Positions 54,715 to 64,000 are shown, counted from the stretch's first letter. The stretch is 64,000 bases of DNA from Roseibium denhamense (GCF_009711415.1 NZ_SMLZ01000109.1:1-64000); one strand, 5' to 3'. Numbers and translations: made by a program. The notes: generated from the letters alone by a model not told the origin.

Positions 54715-54752
54715 GATCGCAAGTAAAAGGTGCCGCTCACCCCCCCAAAAGG

Positions 54753-55415
54753 TCAGGAGGAAGCCGTGGACACCGACTGCACTTTCGACACGGGAATTTC
54801 GCGCCCATCGACGCTCAATATCGCTTCGCCGGACGACATATCCAAGCCGTCGACGACACCTTGAACCACGGTCTTAACCGGCTCCTGACGACCTGCTGAG
54901 TCTAGAAGGTCAAAATGGATTGTATAAGTCCCATTGGCAGCTGTTGCGCCAGAATCAGTTGTTCCGTCCCATGGAATCGTTCCCGAGCCGGAGGGCAACT
55001 CGATATCGCCCGAATAAACTACGGTTCCGCTGCTGTTGCGGATTTCAAATTTGCCGGCCGCATCTTCTGCAACTTCATATTGCCAACTGGTTTCTCCTCC
55101 GGCCAGGATCGCACTAGAAGCGTCCGCTGTGACCTCTGCCCCCAGGAAATTGAGATACCCCATGTTCTGGTTGGTCTCGAGCAGTGCCATCATGTCTTCC
55201 AGATTCTCGTTCGTCTTGATCGACTGCTCCACCGCCGAATACTCGACAAGCTGACTGGTGTATTCAGCCGAATCCATCGGATCGAGCGGATCCTGGTTTT
55301 GGATCTGTGTCGTGAGGATGCTCAAGAACAAGTCGTAATTGGCATCAAGGCCAGTCTGGCTTGCCGACGCCGCACTTTGCGTCGTTGTTGTAGTGCTTGA
55401 GGATACTATGGTCAT
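54753..55415 (-). CDS. flgD: Flagellar hook assembly (scaffolding) protein FlgD
   Basis: The 220-residue product has a Thr/Ser-rich N-terminus, then LFLSILTTQIQNQDPLDPMDSAEYTSQLVEYSAVEQSIKTNENLE, the hook-cap N-terminal signature. A C-terminal immunoglobulin-like domain (GTIPWDGTTDSGATAANGTYTI) follows. FlgD caps the growing hook. It lies 26 bases after fliK and is probably transcribed with it from the sigma-54 promoter. Confidence 0.93.
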   Translation of the reverse strand: MTIVSSSTTTTTQSAASASQTGLDANYDLFLSILTTQIQNQDPLDPMDSAEYTSQLVEYSAVEQSIKTNENLEDMMALLETNQNMGYLNFLGAEVTADASSAILAGGETSWQYEVAEDAAGKFEIRNSSGTVVYSGDIELPSGSGTIPWDGTTDSGATAANGTYTIHFDLLDSAGRQEPVKTVVQGVVDGLDMSSGEAILSVDGREIPVSKVQSVSTASS

Positions 55416-55441
55416 TTCATACTCCTGAGGCAGCAGCCCCG

Positions 55442-57481
55442 TTAAACCTGAACATCCAGGCCGCCCCGCTGGGCCGCCAATGCCATTCTGATAACCGGAT
55501 CCGGCACAGCCTCGACCGGCTCCATGCCGTCAGCGCCGTCTGATTTACCCTGCCCTTGAGCACTGCGATCATCCGCCTGGCCGTCTCCGGAAGCAAATTG
55601 CTGTCCGCCATCCTGCCGGAGCGAAAACTCAAGGTTCTTGTTGTCCGCGTTCAAACCGGCCGCTTCCAAGGCCCGTTCGAGACCCCGTTGATCCCGGAGG
55701 AACATGTCGAGGGTTTCCGGACGTTCCACGATCAGATGGGCCTGAACACTTCCATCGGCCGAGACCCGCATGTTGACCTCAACGCGTCCAAGCTCAGGAG
55801 GATCAAACCGCATTTGGAAACGGTTCTGGCCATTCTTGAGATTGCGCGCCATTTCTACAGCGACTTGGGCAGCCACTTGACCCGACTGGGCCTGATTGGG
55901 CAGTTGAAGACTCTCCAGTCTCGCAGCGCCCTGGCTGTCTCCCCCGCGTATGGTTGCGGTGAAGTCAGTGGAACTGGAGAAGTCCCTGAAATCGAGCGCC
56001 AGGTCACGGTCCTCAACCGGAGCGGCGAGCCCGGCAACATCAGGAGCGGCCTTGGCGATCTGTGCCTGCCCTGCCGGAAGGCCGGTCGGAGCACCGGCAG
56101 GGTTGGCGGCCCCGGACCCAACACTCTGCGGATTGTTAGCTGCATGGGTTCCCTTTTCCGCCAGATTGGACAGAGAAGCTCCGGCAACGCGCGGGTTGAG
56201 CGGTAAAGGCTCCGGCAACGGATCAAGAGGCGCATCACCAGCCGAGGGATCAAAGCCGGCATCAGGTATCGGCACTGCCGAGCCCGGCGGGGCCTGCTGA
56301 ACGCGTGCCATCTGGTTGGCCTGCGGCTGAACGAGTGGTCCCGCAGCCAATTGGGCGTTTCGCGCCGGGCTTTCCGGGGACGGCGCCTGCGGAGCTTGTT
56401 TGGTTGGCAGCGCAACTTGCGGCACCTCAGATACAGCATCGCCTTCAGTTGGAACCGCAGCAGGAGGAAGCGCCGTAACACGTCCTTTTTGCGCAACCAC
56501 TTCAGGTCCACCACTTCCAACCGGCAAGACCGGATCGGCTTGCTGTGCGGCAGCCATTATAACGGGTGCCTGAGTTGGTGATGCCGGGGATGAGACGGCC
56601 TTCGTCAAGATAGGCGCCTGCGATGCTCGCAGCTCGACAGGCAATCCGGTTTGCCACCGGCGTTCGGTTGTTTCCGGGCCGCTGGGAGTGCCAGGTTCAG
56701 CCGATGGCGTTGGAGCCCTGTCCGGTGTGGCTAAAGGCAAGCTCGGTCTTGGCGCTCCTGGCGGGACAGCTGTGTCGGCGGCCATCGTACCGGGACCCGA
56801 TGGTGACCCAGGCAGATCGCCTGCTCCTGGCGCGCCGCTCATCTGAGGGACCGGCACCGCCGGGCCTTCATTTGCCCCGGAGGGTAATCCAGTTGAAGGC
56901 TGACCAACTGCTCCGCCTGCCTGCGGGACCGGCGCAGCCATGCCTGCTGCCTGACCGGCAGTGGCCTGATGACCACTTCCGGCGGCGGGAAGCGCATTTT
57001 GATCAGATATGCCAGAAAGTAAGGAGGCGCCTGTGCTGCCGCTACCACCACCGAAAGGTGCTGCCACAGCCTCTGCGGATGGCTGCGGAACCTGCACCGC
57101 CATGAAGACGCCTGCAAATTCACCAGCAGCATTGGCCGTAGTCACCGGAGGCAAGTCTATACTGGCGCTTTCCTGCCCAAAATCGCCTTCCTCTAAAGAC
57201 GCTGCCCCTTCGACGATCTCGGGCGCAGCCGCGAATTCTTCAAACTTCGCCGAAAAGGATGGAGACGGGGCTGTGTCTGGCTTCGGCAGCTGAGTACCTG
57301 GCACCTGCTCGGCGCCCGCACCATTGCTTCCCGCCTTCGCCGTGCTGGCTTTGCCGGTCCCATTGAGGGCCGCTTGAAAACCCGTCGGACCAGCAGGCAC
57401 GCCCTGCCCGTTTCCGGCGGCGGAAGCAGCACCGGCACCGGCTTTGCCACCCCCAAGGGCGCTCACGGACACATCGCTCAT
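55442..57481 (-). CDS. fliK: Flagellar hook-length control protein FliK
   Basis: FliK measures hook length and switches export specificity. The 679-residue protein has a long low-complexity Pro/Ala/Gly/Gln-rich ruler region (about 20-540) and a compact C-terminal domain with LKNGQNRFQMRFDPPELGRVEVNMRVSADGSVQAHLIVERPETLDMF, the Flg_hook signature. I chose the ATG at 57481 (MSDVSVSALGG), 65 bases after the predicted transcription start. The frame opens at 57538, but that lies too near the promoter. flgD follows 26 bases later. Confidence 0.9.
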   Translation of the reverse strand: MSDVSVSALGGGKAGAGAASAAGNGQGVPAGPTGFQAALNGTGKASTAKAGSNGAGAEQVPGTQLPKPDTAPSPSFSAKFEEFAAAPEIVEGAASLEEGDFGQESASIDLPPVTTANAAGEFAGVFMAVQVPQPSAEAVAAPFGGGSGSTGASLLSGISDQNALPAAGSGHQATAGQAAGMAAPVPQAGGAVGQPSTGLPSGANEGPAVPVPQMSGAPGAGDLPGSPSGPGTMAADTAVPPGAPRPSLPLATPDRAPTPSAEPGTPSGPETTERRWQTGLPVELRASQAPILTKAVSSPASPTQAPVIMAAAQQADPVLPVGSGGPEVVAQKGRVTALPPAAVPTEGDAVSEVPQVALPTKQAPQAPSPESPARNAQLAAGPLVQPQANQMARVQQAPPGSAVPIPDAGFDPSAGDAPLDPLPEPLPLNPRVAGASLSNLAEKGTHAANNPQSVGSGAANPAGAPTGLPAGQAQIAKAAPDVAGLAAPVEDRDLALDFRDFSSSTDFTATIRGGDSQGAARLESLQLPNQAQSGQVAAQVAVEMARNLKNGQNRFQMRFDPPELGRVEVNMRVSADGSVQAHLIVERPETLDMFLRDQRGLERALEAAGLNADNKNLEFSLRQDGGQQFASGDGQADDRSAQGQGKSDGADGMEPVEAVPDPVIRMALAAQRGGLDVQV

Positions 57482-57831
57482 AAATCCAAATGGCAGCACT
57501 TTTTGCCCCCAAAGCTTCAGCCTGACTGACAGGCACAATTCGTCACCGATATGAAAGCAAACACCGGGCCAGAATTTGAGTTGATATAAATCATTGTTTT
57601 TATTTGACTTTCTTAATCAGCCAATAAATCCGCCGGCAAACAGCACGGCAAGCTTTGCCGGACAGGGCAAAGGATTCCTGCTATGCGGTCAGCGCAATTG
57701 GCAGAACGGCCCGGCATCTATATATTGCCGCCAACTTGAACAGAGGCTTGATGTGGCCCGCTGGCGGACCGGCGGATCAAATGGCGTAAAGCGCAGCCAC
57801 TCAGCCGGTCAGATTTCTGGAAGTAAAGAAC
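57482..57831. other. Divergent intergenic region fliK / mnmA
   Basis: This 350-base gap holds the fliK sigma-54 promoter near its left end and the mnmA promoter towards the right. The DNA around 57580-57620 is AT-rich, a plausible IHF or bend region. No gene is seen. Confidence 0.6.
57556..57571 (-). promoter_or_regulatory. Sigma-54 (-24/-12) promoter of fliK-flgD
   Basis: Read on the minus strand, TGG, ten bases, then GCT (positions 57571 to 57556: GG at 57570-57569, GC at 57558-57557) matches TGGCMC-N5-TTGC closely (CCCGGTGTTT between). The start of transcription would be near 57545 and the ATG at 57481. FlbD encoded in the window is the likely activator. Confidence 0.72.
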
Positions 57832-59010
57832 ATGAAGAACAGTCTGGATCTTCCCGGCCGCCCAGAAGAAACGCGCGTTGTCGTTGCTATGTCCGGCGGC
57901 GTTGACAGCTCTGTTGTGGCCGCCATGATGAAAGCCGAAGGGTACGACGTCGTTGGCGTCACCCTTCAACTCTATGACCATGGTGCGGCCGTCTCCAAGT
58001 CAAAGTCCTGTTGCGCGGGTGTCGACATTCATGATGCGCGCCGGGCAGCGGAGAAAATTGGCATCCCGCACTATGTGCTGGATTATGAAAGCCGCTTTAA
58101 GGAACAGGTGATGGACCGGTTCGCCGACAGCTACATTGCCGGCGAAACCCCTATTCCCTGTGTTTCCTGCAATCAGACGGTCAAATTCACCGATCTTTTG
58201 AAAATGGCCCAGGACCTGGGCGCAGACGCCCTCGCGACCGGACACTACGTGCGCTCGGCACCTGCCGGTAACAAACGTGCGCTTTTCCGGCCGATGGATC
58301 TGGACCGGGACCAGAGTTACTTTTTGTTCGCCACCACGCAGGAACAGCTCGATTTTGTCCGATTTCCGCTGGGCGGCATGCCGAAATCGAAAGTCCGCGA
58401 ATTGGCGGCTGAATTCGGCTTGTCGGTGGCAAACAAACCGGACAGCCAGGACATCTGCTTTGTGCCGAACGGCGATTATGCAGAGGTCATCCGCAAGCTG
58501 CGGCCCAATGCGGCCGAGCCGGGCGAAATTGTCCATATGGACGGCCGGGTGCTTGGACGTCATGACGGCATCATCCATTTCACCATCGGCCAGCGGCGCG
58601 GGATCGGTGTTGCCACGGGCGACCCTCTTTATGTGGTCCGCCTTGATGCAGATGAAAAACGGGTGGTGGTCGGGCCGCGCGAGGCGCTGGCCACACACAC
58701 GATCCTGTTGCGCGAGATGAACTGGATCGGCGATCAGCCGCTCGATGAGGGCGACGAGATTGAGGTGTTTGCAAAGGTGCGCTCAACCCGCCCGCCGGCA
58801 CCGGCGACACTGAAGATCCTCAATGGCAAGGCCTTTGTAGATCTGGCAAATGGCGAAACCGGCGTTGCCCCGGGGCAGGCTTGCGTCTTCTTCGACAGCG
58901 ATGACGACACCGCCCGCGTGCTCGGCGGCGGCTGGATCCACAAAACGGAACGCACCGGCACCTGGGCGATCGATTTTCCACAAGCGAACGCTCCGGTTTC
59001 TGCGGTCTGA
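57832..59010 (+). CDS. mnmA: tRNA 2-thiouridine(34) synthase MnmA
   Basis: The 392-residue enzyme thiolates U34 of tRNA-Lys, -Glu and -Gln. It has the ATP pyrophosphatase P-loop [12 protein letters not shown] (about residues 18-29), the catalytic Cys in PCVSCNQ, and the [16 protein letters not shown] segment with the second cysteine. [16 protein letters not shown] and the C-terminal RYPPA-like domain follow. Monocistronic, next to tRNA-Met. Confidence 0.96.
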   Translation: MKNSLDLPGRPEETRVVVAMSGGVDSSVVAAMMKAEGYDVVGVTLQLYDHGAAVSKSKSCCAGVDIHDARRAAEKIGIPHYVLDYESRFKEQVMDRFADSYIAGETPIPCVSCNQTVKFTDLLKMAQDLGADALATGHYVRSAPAGNKRALFRPMDLDRDQSYFLFATTQEQLDFVRFPLGGMPKSKVRELAAEFGLSVANKPDSQDICFVPNGDYAEVIRKLRPNAAEPGEIVHMDGRVLGRHDGIIHFTIGQRRGIGVATGDPLYVVRLDADEKRVVVGPREALATHTILLREMNWIGDQPLDEGDEIEVFAKVRSTRPPAPATLKILNGKAFVDLANGETGVAPGQACVFFDSDDDTARVLGGGWIHKTERTGTWAIDFPQANAPVSAV

Positions 59011-59123
59011 TGGCCTGGCGAAGGGAATGCGGGCGCGGGCCGATTCTGCGCTTGACGCCCGCTGATAGCCTCACTATAAGCACCCCACATCGCACGGGCC
59101 TCTCAGCAGGCGGCCGGCTGGAT

Positions 59124-59200
59124 GGCGGGGTAGCTCAGGTGGTTAGAGCAGCGGAATCATAATCCGCGTGTCGGGGGTTCGAGTCCCTCTCCCGCTACCA
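59124..59200 (+). tRNA. tRNA-Met (CAT anticodon), elongator type
   Basis: The 77-base sequence folds into a full cloverleaf: acceptor GGCGGGG with TCCCGCT and ACCA, a D-arm with GCTC and GAGC, and an anticodon stem GCGGA/TCCGC with loop ATCATAA (anticodon CAT). The T-arm GGGGG-TTCGAGT-CCCTC follows, and the CCA end is encoded. The elongator assignment rests on the GGCGGGGTAGCTCAG start; a CAT anticodon modified to lysidine would instead make it tRNA-Ile2. Confidence 0.93.
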
Positions 59201-59261
59201 CTTTTCATACACAGAACCACCACACAGTGTTTCAAGCGCATCGGATCGTAAAGACCAAGCT

Positions 59262-60470
59262 TTAGTCTCGGCCGTCGTTCCACGCCTTCAGCTGGTCCAC
59301 GGCGGGCTTTGGCCCAAGCGTCAGTCTGTAAAAATCAAACAGGCCCGGCTTTACGGACGCAAAAAAATAGCAGAAGTGAAGCTTGAAGAACCTGTATCGC
59401 AGATGACGAAAGGTGGCGGGTTCCATACGGTCTGGAATGCAAATGCTGAAACGCCTCGGCTCCGGTTTTTTGCCGTCGGCTTTCGTGAGTGCCGCGTAGC
59501 GGGCAACCGGCGGCGTGCGGCCGCCGCAGATCGGATCGTGCGGTGAATACAGATCCGTCCAATCGGCACCTGAGCGGGCCACAGTCGCCATCGCATCACC
59601 GAAACCATGCTGCGCGCCGTAACCACCGATACACTCGAAGGCCGGTCCAAGCGTGACGAAGGCAAAGCCCCCTTTGCGGCTGGCGAAATCGGGCTTGCGC
59701 CGGAGGACCGCAGCCAGAATATAGACCGCAACAAAGGTGCCGCAGCTGTGCGACACCAAGACCACTTCTTCCTCAGTGGCGTTTTCGGACCTGGCCACGA
59801 TCAAGTCGGCATAGTGTTCAATCCGTTCCGACATCGGATGGTGTTCATTGCGGGCAAGCCGCTCGATGAAGTACCAGCTGTTCACCAGATAACGGAAATA
59901 GGAGTTCGTCTCGAGCCACTGCATGAATGCATAGGTTGAGATCATCCAGACAAGGCTAGCCCCCAGAAAAACGCCCCAGAAGATGAGGCCCGCATGCGAA
60001 ATGGAGTGGATCCCCGCGATTGCACTTGGCAGCGTGAACGCCAGAAGGAGCGGTGGCAAAAAGCTGATGATCAGATACAGCAACAACCCGATTGCAGGGT
60101 AAAGACAGAAAACGGCATGAGCCCAGTTGCTCTTCCAGGCCGCTGAATATCCCCCAGCCCGAGCATAAAGGGCGAAGGAGCGGATCCCGTCGCGGACGGT
60201 ACGCGGCCAGGAGCGTTCGAAATCCGGTTGGATCAGGTCCTGCCAGTTAAGCTGGACAAACTGTGTTTCGACGTGCCCCTCGGGCCAGTCGGCATGCCCC
60301 TCCCAGGCCGTTGTGCCGTCAAAAGGTATTTGACTGTCATGAGGGTCTCCCAGGGCGCCCGCTACACCGCGGATCTTGAAGAACCGTTGGCACTCCGTCC
60401 GGAACAGCGGAAACGTGTGGCGTATTGGGCGTTTGTCGTACCCAGGGAAGTAAAAGACCAGTCTTTTCAT
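59262..60470 (-). CDS. Membrane-embedded alpha/beta-hydrolase-like protein
   Basis: This 402-residue protein starts MKRLVFYFPGYDKR. A hydrophobic block (about 115-190) forms two or more membrane helices, and a segment VVLVSHSCGTFVAVY (about 240) has the S-H-S-C-G pattern of a nucleophile elbow (GxSxG type). Later HD-like TDLYSPHDPICGG and CIPDRMEPATFRHLRYRFF follow. It may be a membrane-associated lipase or esterase, but I recognise no named family. It stands 61 bases downstream of tRNA-Met, on the opposite strand. Confidence 0.65.
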   Translation of the reverse strand: MKRLVFYFPGYDKRPIRHTFPLFRTECQRFFKIRGVAGALGDPHDSQIPFDGTTAWEGHADWPEGHVETQFVQLNWQDLIQPDFERSWPRTVRDGIRSFALYARAGGYSAAWKSNWAHAVFCLYPAIGLLLYLIISFLPPLLLAFTLPSAIAGIHSISHAGLIFWGVFLGASLVWMISTYAFMQWLETNSYFRYLVNSWYFIERLARNEHHPMSERIEHYADLIVARSENATEEEVVLVSHSCGTFVAVYILAAVLRRKPDFASRKGGFAFVTLGPAFECIGGYGAQHGFGDAMATVARSGADWTDLYSPHDPICGGRTPPVARYAALTKADGKKPEPRRFSICIPDRMEPATFRHLRYRFFKLHFCYFFASVKPGLFDFYRLTLGPKPAVDQLKAWNDGRD

Positions 60471-60760
60471 GTCTTTTTGCTAAACTGCAAATCCCTGGCT
60501 GCGGGGGTAATCGCGGTGATGGTGCGCCCCTACTGCCGCTTCTCTAGCGCTTTTATGCGTGAACTCCAAGCGCTCACCTTCAAATCATGAAGGCTTGCCG
60601 AAGTGCTGTCTTGGCAATCTGCGTGACATGGCCCCCTTGCCCCGCTAAAGAATTCGCAATTCCGCCACCCCATGTCGCTCCTTGTTTTTCCTTCCATTGA
60701 CGGCAGCCTGTTCATGGCGCAGATCCTGGCTTTAACTCTCCAGGCCTGGAGAACCAGTGG

Positions 60761-62620
60761 TCATGGCGACTGGGGAGTTTTTAAAGATTGGCGCTTCCAC
60801 AGTTCACTGTACACGCCACCCTTTGCCAGCAGCTCGGCATGCGTTCCTTCTTCGGCGATCTGACCCGCATCCATTACGAGGATCCGGTCCATTGCGGTCA
60901 GTGTCGACAGCCTGTGCGCGACCGCAATCACGGTCTTGCGTCTCATGAACTCCAGAAGCGCTGTCTGTATCTCATCCTCAACTTCGGAATCGAGCGCACT
61001 TGTCGCTTCATCGAGGATAAAAATCGGTGCGTCCTTCAAAATTGCCCGCGCAAGAGCTACGCGCTGACGCTGACCGCCGGAGAGTTTCACACCGTTCTCG
61101 CCGAGATGCGCGTCATAACCGGTTCGGCCGTTGCCATCGGATAACGCTTCAATAAAGTCATGTGCCCGCGCGCTGCGCGCAGCGGCCATGACTTCGTCCA
61201 GCGTGGCCTCCGGCTTGCCATACTGGATATTCGCCAGAGCGCTGCGATTGAAAATCTCCGGTTCCTGCGACACCATCGAAATGTTCCGCCGAAGATCGTC
61301 GACCGCAAATGCCCGCGTATCAATCCCGTTCATGGTGATGGAGCCGGATTGTGGATCATAAAGGCGAAGCAGGAGCGACAGCGCTGTTGACTTTCCCGCA
61401 CCCGACCGGCCGACAAGGCCAACCTTTTCTTGTGGCGACACACGAAATGACAGGTTCCGGACGGCGCCAATATGGCCATCATAGCCAAACGTCACCTTCT
61501 CGAAGGTGATTGCCCCTTGCGATGCATGATCATCAACCAACGCACCGGCGCTCGCAGGACTTCCAGCTTCTGAAAGCGCCGCAGCACCGTCCTCGATCGT
61601 GCCGAGCGCATTGAAAATGGCCATTGCCGTTTGGGACGCCCAGCGCGACATTTGGGTCAGCCGAAGGGTCAAAATCGTAGACAGGGCGATTACGCCAACC
61701 GAGGCTGTTTCCTGGGAATACAGGACGACCGACGCGCCGATCATTGCAACGATTACAAGGGAGTTAAGGAGGGTCAGCACGGCGCGCATGGCCAGCATGT
61801 CACGGCCAAATGCCAAGGACACGTTGCGATACTGGCGAACCACGCCTTTCGCTGCCGTCTCTTCCAGAGCGGCATGGGCATAGAGTTTAACGGTTTTCAT
61901 ATGCGCGAGCGAATCCACGAACTGCCCGGTGATTCCTGCCCGTGCCTCGGCCTGGTCTTTTGCGCGCATTTGAATTTGGGGCACATACCACCACAAAGTG
62001 CCCAAAAATCCCGCCACCCAAATCACAACAATGGCCGCAAGCCATGGGTTCGCAGTGCCCAGCAGCGCGATCATCGCAATGACATAGGCCACAAGCAATC
62101 CAGCTGCCATAACAGCATCAAGAACCAGATCGGTGACCGCTTGCGCGGTCTGTAGCTGCCTTTGAACAATCCGGCCTGCAAAATCATCTTCAAAAAAACG
62201 CATGGAATGCCCAAGCGTCCGGCGATGAAGCCGCCAGGCTATTTGCGGATAAAGCCCCGGCCCGACCGAGAGCAGCTGAATGGCACTCCCTCCAAGCTGG
62301 GCAATCGGCTTTGCCAGAACCACAAACCCGGCCAAAAACAAGAGAAACGGCCATCCGTCGGCAAGAACCGCAGGTGGCCCGGCGAGCGTCGCCCGGTCCA
62401 CAAGTTCTCCAATAAAATAAGCGAAGGCCGCGTCGACGATGCCAAAAGCCAGCGAAAACGCCACAAGCAGGATCACCGGGCGGCGTGCGCCCGCAAGAGC
62501 CCAGCGCAGAAACGGCCATAGATTCTGGGGCGGGTCCGTGTCCTCAATATCTTGAAGCGGGTCAACCAGTGCCTCAACACGCTGGATTTTAAAAGAGGAT
62601 CGCAGCTGCTTGATCGGCAT
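60761..62620 (-). CDS. ABC exporter half-transporter (third paralogue)
   Basis: The 619-residue permease-ATPase fusion is a paralogue of those at 17.7 and 24.4 kb. The N-terminus (FKIQRVEALVDPLQDIEDTDPP) shows the same pattern as the other two. Walker A is GRSGAGKST, the signature is LSGGQRQR and Walker B is IFILDEATSALD; six membrane spans lie in the first half. Start at 62620 (MPIKQLRSSFKI) has a weak GAAGAG site; the frame opens at 62734. Substrate unknown. Confidence 0.88.
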   Translation of the reverse strand: MPIKQLRSSFKIQRVEALVDPLQDIEDTDPPQNLWPFLRWALAGARRPVILLVAFSLAFGIVDAAFAYFIGELVDRATLAGPPAVLADGWPFLLFLAGFVVLAKPIAQLGGSAIQLLSVGPGLYPQIAWRLHRRTLGHSMRFFEDDFAGRIVQRQLQTAQAVTDLVLDAVMAAGLLVAYVIAMIALLGTANPWLAAIVVIWVAGFLGTLWWYVPQIQMRAKDQAEARAGITGQFVDSLAHMKTVKLYAHAALEETAAKGVVRQYRNVSLAFGRDMLAMRAVLTLLNSLVIVAMIGASVVLYSQETASVGVIALSTILTLRLTQMSRWASQTAMAIFNALGTIEDGAAALSEAGSPASAGALVDDHASQGAITFEKVTFGYDGHIGAVRNLSFRVSPQEKVGLVGRSGAGKSTALSLLLRLYDPQSGSITMNGIDTRAFAVDDLRRNISMVSQEPEIFNRSALANIQYGKPEATLDEVMAAARSARAHDFIEALSDGNGRTGYDAHLGENGVKLSGGQRQRVALARAILKDAPIFILDEATSALDSEVEDEIQTALLEFMRRKTVIAVAHRLSTLTAMDRILVMDAGQIAEEGTHAELLAKGGVYSELWKRQSLKTPQSP

Positions 62621-62869
62621 CAAAAACTCTTCGTTGGGGGCGGTGAGACCGTCACGTTCCGCATAGCACGGGCCAAGCTTTTGACATTGCGTTAACTGCT
62701 GCGATTTTCGCCAATGGCAAATGGTAGCCCGCAAGCGTCCTGTGAGCAGTTTGAAAGGCAGAGCGGGCGGTTATTCATAAGCGACCTTGCCATGAAAACG
62801 TTCACGTTGCGTTGCCGGGCCGACAGACGGCACCGCATTCATGCGAAAAAATGCCACCGGAAAAGACAA

Positions 62870-62900
62870 ACCGGCAGAAGCGCAGGATGCCTCTGCCGGT
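62870..62900 (-). terminator. Terminator downstream of coiled-coil protein gene
   Basis: ACCGGCAGA (62870-62878) pairs perfectly with TCTGCCGGT (62892-62900) around a 13-base loop. On the minus strand TTTGTCTTTTCC follows, completing a Rho-independent form. It lies 70 bases after the stop of the minus-strand gene at 62970. Confidence 0.75.
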
Positions 62901-62969
62901 CATTTTCTGAGTTCAAAACTCCCTCAGCCCCAGGCGCAGCATCGATTATGATCGCACAAGGACCAAGGT

Positions 62970-63305
62970 CTACACAGCCTCGGGTGCCCGCTCCACACGT
63001 GGCGCGGACACCTGAAACCGGTGGGCCGCTTTTTCAAAGGCAAGGTCCACGGCGTCGAAGGACTTGTGAAGCTCGGCTTTGACAGCCGCCCGATCAATGT
63101 CCTTGCCGCTCTCAACGTCGGCCTTGGCCCTGTTGTAGATCTTTGTCACGCCGTCGATCTGCTTTTGCAGCTCGACCACTGTTTCCCGAGCCGCGGTGCT
63201 CGATAGTGAAGACAGTTCATCCAGCGCGCGGCGCCACTCCTTGAACTGCTGTTCTCTTTTGCTCCAGTTGAAGGCGGCATCCTCCCGGCTTGGGTTGTCG
63301 TTCAT
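62970..63305 (-). CDS. Hypothetical small coiled-coil protein
   Basis: The 111-residue product is mostly helical with heptad-like repeats (FKEWRRALDELSSLSSTAARETVVELQKQID, residues about 20-50, and the later AVKAELHKSFDAVDLAFEKAAHRF). It has no signal peptide or membrane segment, and I recognise no family. The start at 63305 (MNDNPSREDAAF) is favoured over 63317. A terminator follows, and no operon partner lies upstream. Confidence 0.6.
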   Translation of the reverse strand: MNDNPSREDAAFNWSKREQQFKEWRRALDELSSLSSTAARETVVELQKQIDGVTKIYNRAKADVESGKDIDRAAVKAELHKSFDAVDLAFEKAAHRFQVSAPRVERAPEAV

Positions 63306-63447
63306 CGGCGAAATCAATCACTCATCGTACCAAATCGCCGCCAGTGCCACAACGATGAGCTATTTCACAACGGCTGTGCACCGGCGCGCGGGAAGGCACC
63401 CGCCAGCTATAAGCCCGTCGCCGACACAAGGGCGCCAAAACAGACGC

Positions 63448-64000
63448 CTAAACGCGTTCGCCGTCTTCACCAAAGAAATGGGTGCGGTCCGGCGCAAAGG
63501 CCAGGCTCACCGCCTCGCCTTCCTCATGCAATGCGTCGCCCACGGTGCGGACATTGATTTTGCCAAGGGCCCCGCAGTCAACAATCGAAAAGCTGTCGGC
63601 CCCCAGATATTCGACAAAGTCGACAACGCCGTCGCATTGACCTTCGCCGGGCGCTCCAAAGGTAATGTGCTCCGGGCGGATCCCGACTTCAACGGGCCGG
63701 CCCGTTCCCCTATAGACACCCTTGCGGCCGCCCTCCAGAACATAGTGACCATCGTCATGATGGCAGGCCATAAGGTTCATTTTCGGACTGCCGATGAATT
63801 GCGCGACAAAGCGGTTTGCCGGGCGCTCATAGAGTTCGCGCGGTGTGCCCACCTGCGCAATGCGGCCAAATTCCAGAACCACAATCCTGTCGGCCAGGGT
63901 CATGGCTTCGACCTGGTCATGGGTGACATAGATCATCGTGGTCTTGAGCTGCTCATGCAGCTTGGCGATTTCGTAGCGCATCTCAACGCGCAAGGCCGCA
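63448..64000 (-). CDS. Sugar ABC transporter ATP-binding protein, C-terminal part (UgpC/MalK-like)
   Basis: The gene runs off the window end, so its 5' part is missing. The visible 184 residues start [14 protein letters not shown], typical of the segment after Walker B in UgpC/MalK/MsmK ATPases. They include the switch region [41 protein letters not shown] and a C-terminal TOBE-type regulatory domain ([17 protein letters not shown]-like). It would energise a carbohydrate or polyol importer; the other subunits lie outside the window. Confidence 0.9.
   Translation of the reverse strand, partial: AALRVEMRYEIAKLHEQLKTTMIYVTHDQVEAMTLADRIVVLEFGRIAQVGTPRELYERPANRFVAQFIGSPKMNLMACHHDDGHYVLEGGRKGVYRGTGRPVEVGIRPEHITFGAPGEGQCDGVVDFVEYLGADSFSIVDCGALGKINVRTVGDALHEEGEAVSLAFAPDRTHFFGEDGERV

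Larger units (their letters stand above)
54431..54752. other. AT-rich regulatory region upstream of sciP
   Basis: This 322-base gap has an unusually AT-rich core (about 54500-54640: TTTATTTACTATAAA, TTTAATATTTAAAT, TTGCATTGCATATTGCAAA) between GC-rich flagellar genes. It contains a CtrA-like half-matched site and a terminator for flgD. No gene is seen; bent promoter DNA for sciP is the likely explanation. Confidence 0.55.

Noticed and set aside
1-64000. CRISPR array, prophage or insertion sequence
   Set aside because: I saw no regularly spaced direct repeats, transposase or integrase and no phage structural genes anywhere in the window.

Overview
The window is typical chromosome of an alphaproteobacterium. 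GC content is moderately high, the genes are tightly packed on both strands, and there are class-specific genes: sciP (DUF1153), flbD, the fliF-fliG-fliH-fliN-flbD-flhA order, petABC, bluB and DUF6111/DUF1285 proteins. The gene content is closest to the marine Stappiaceae (Roseibium/Labrenzia) or related Hyphomicrobiales. That placement is inference from gene content, because no rRNA gene is present. I see no transposase, integrase, phage gene or CRISPR array.

Layout. 1-5 kb: rplY and pth, then a secreted RNase T2, ychF and an FAH-family hydrolase. 5-13 kb: a mixed metabolic block with an SLC13 permease, an SDR oxidoreductase, an AraC-type regulator, a small secreted protein, two MaoC paralogues, an O-methyltransferase and a GNAT enzyme. 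12.3-14.5 kb: bluB, apt and mtnP (purine/methylthioadenosine salvage and the cobalamin lower ligand). 14.6-17.4 kb: petABC for the cytochrome bc1 complex. 17.7-26.2 kb: two related ABC half-transporters, a PAS-GGDEF-EAL protein, a chemoreceptor and DUF2177. 26.4-31.9 kb: trmL, hemF, an HD-GYP protein, and the DUF1285/NUDIX/DUF6111/cca operon. 32.1-39.0 kb: a four-gene MoxR/DUF58/DUF4159/VWA membrane cluster. 39-45.7 kb: GNAT, a glutathionyl-hydroquinone reductase, NUDIX, two tiny ORFs, a phosphoesterase and mtnA. 45.8-57.5 kb: a flagellar locus. 57.8-64 kb: mnmA, tRNA-Met, a membrane-associated hydrolase, a third ABC half-transporter and the end of a sugar-importer ATPase.

The flagellar locus is the most coherent system. 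Two overlapping TTAA-N7-TTAA boxes (the CtrA motif) lie upstream of fliF, and sciP, whose product restrains CtrA, sits just upstream. A good sigma-54 -24/-12 element precedes fliK-flgD, and FlbD is a sigma-54 activator with a degenerate receiver domain. Beside flhA are two small basic proteins, clearly paralogous to each other, that I cannot assign to a family. The second has its own perfect CtrA-type box. I regard them as the best candidates for undescribed members of the flagellar/cell-cycle regulon.

Other points of note are several TTG starts chosen by ribosome-binding-site position (petA, an SLC13 permease, an ABC transporter), a degenerate EAL domain, a terminator-like hairpin just upstream of an O-methyltransferase, and an operator-like palindrome before the glutathionyl-hydroquinone reductase gene.
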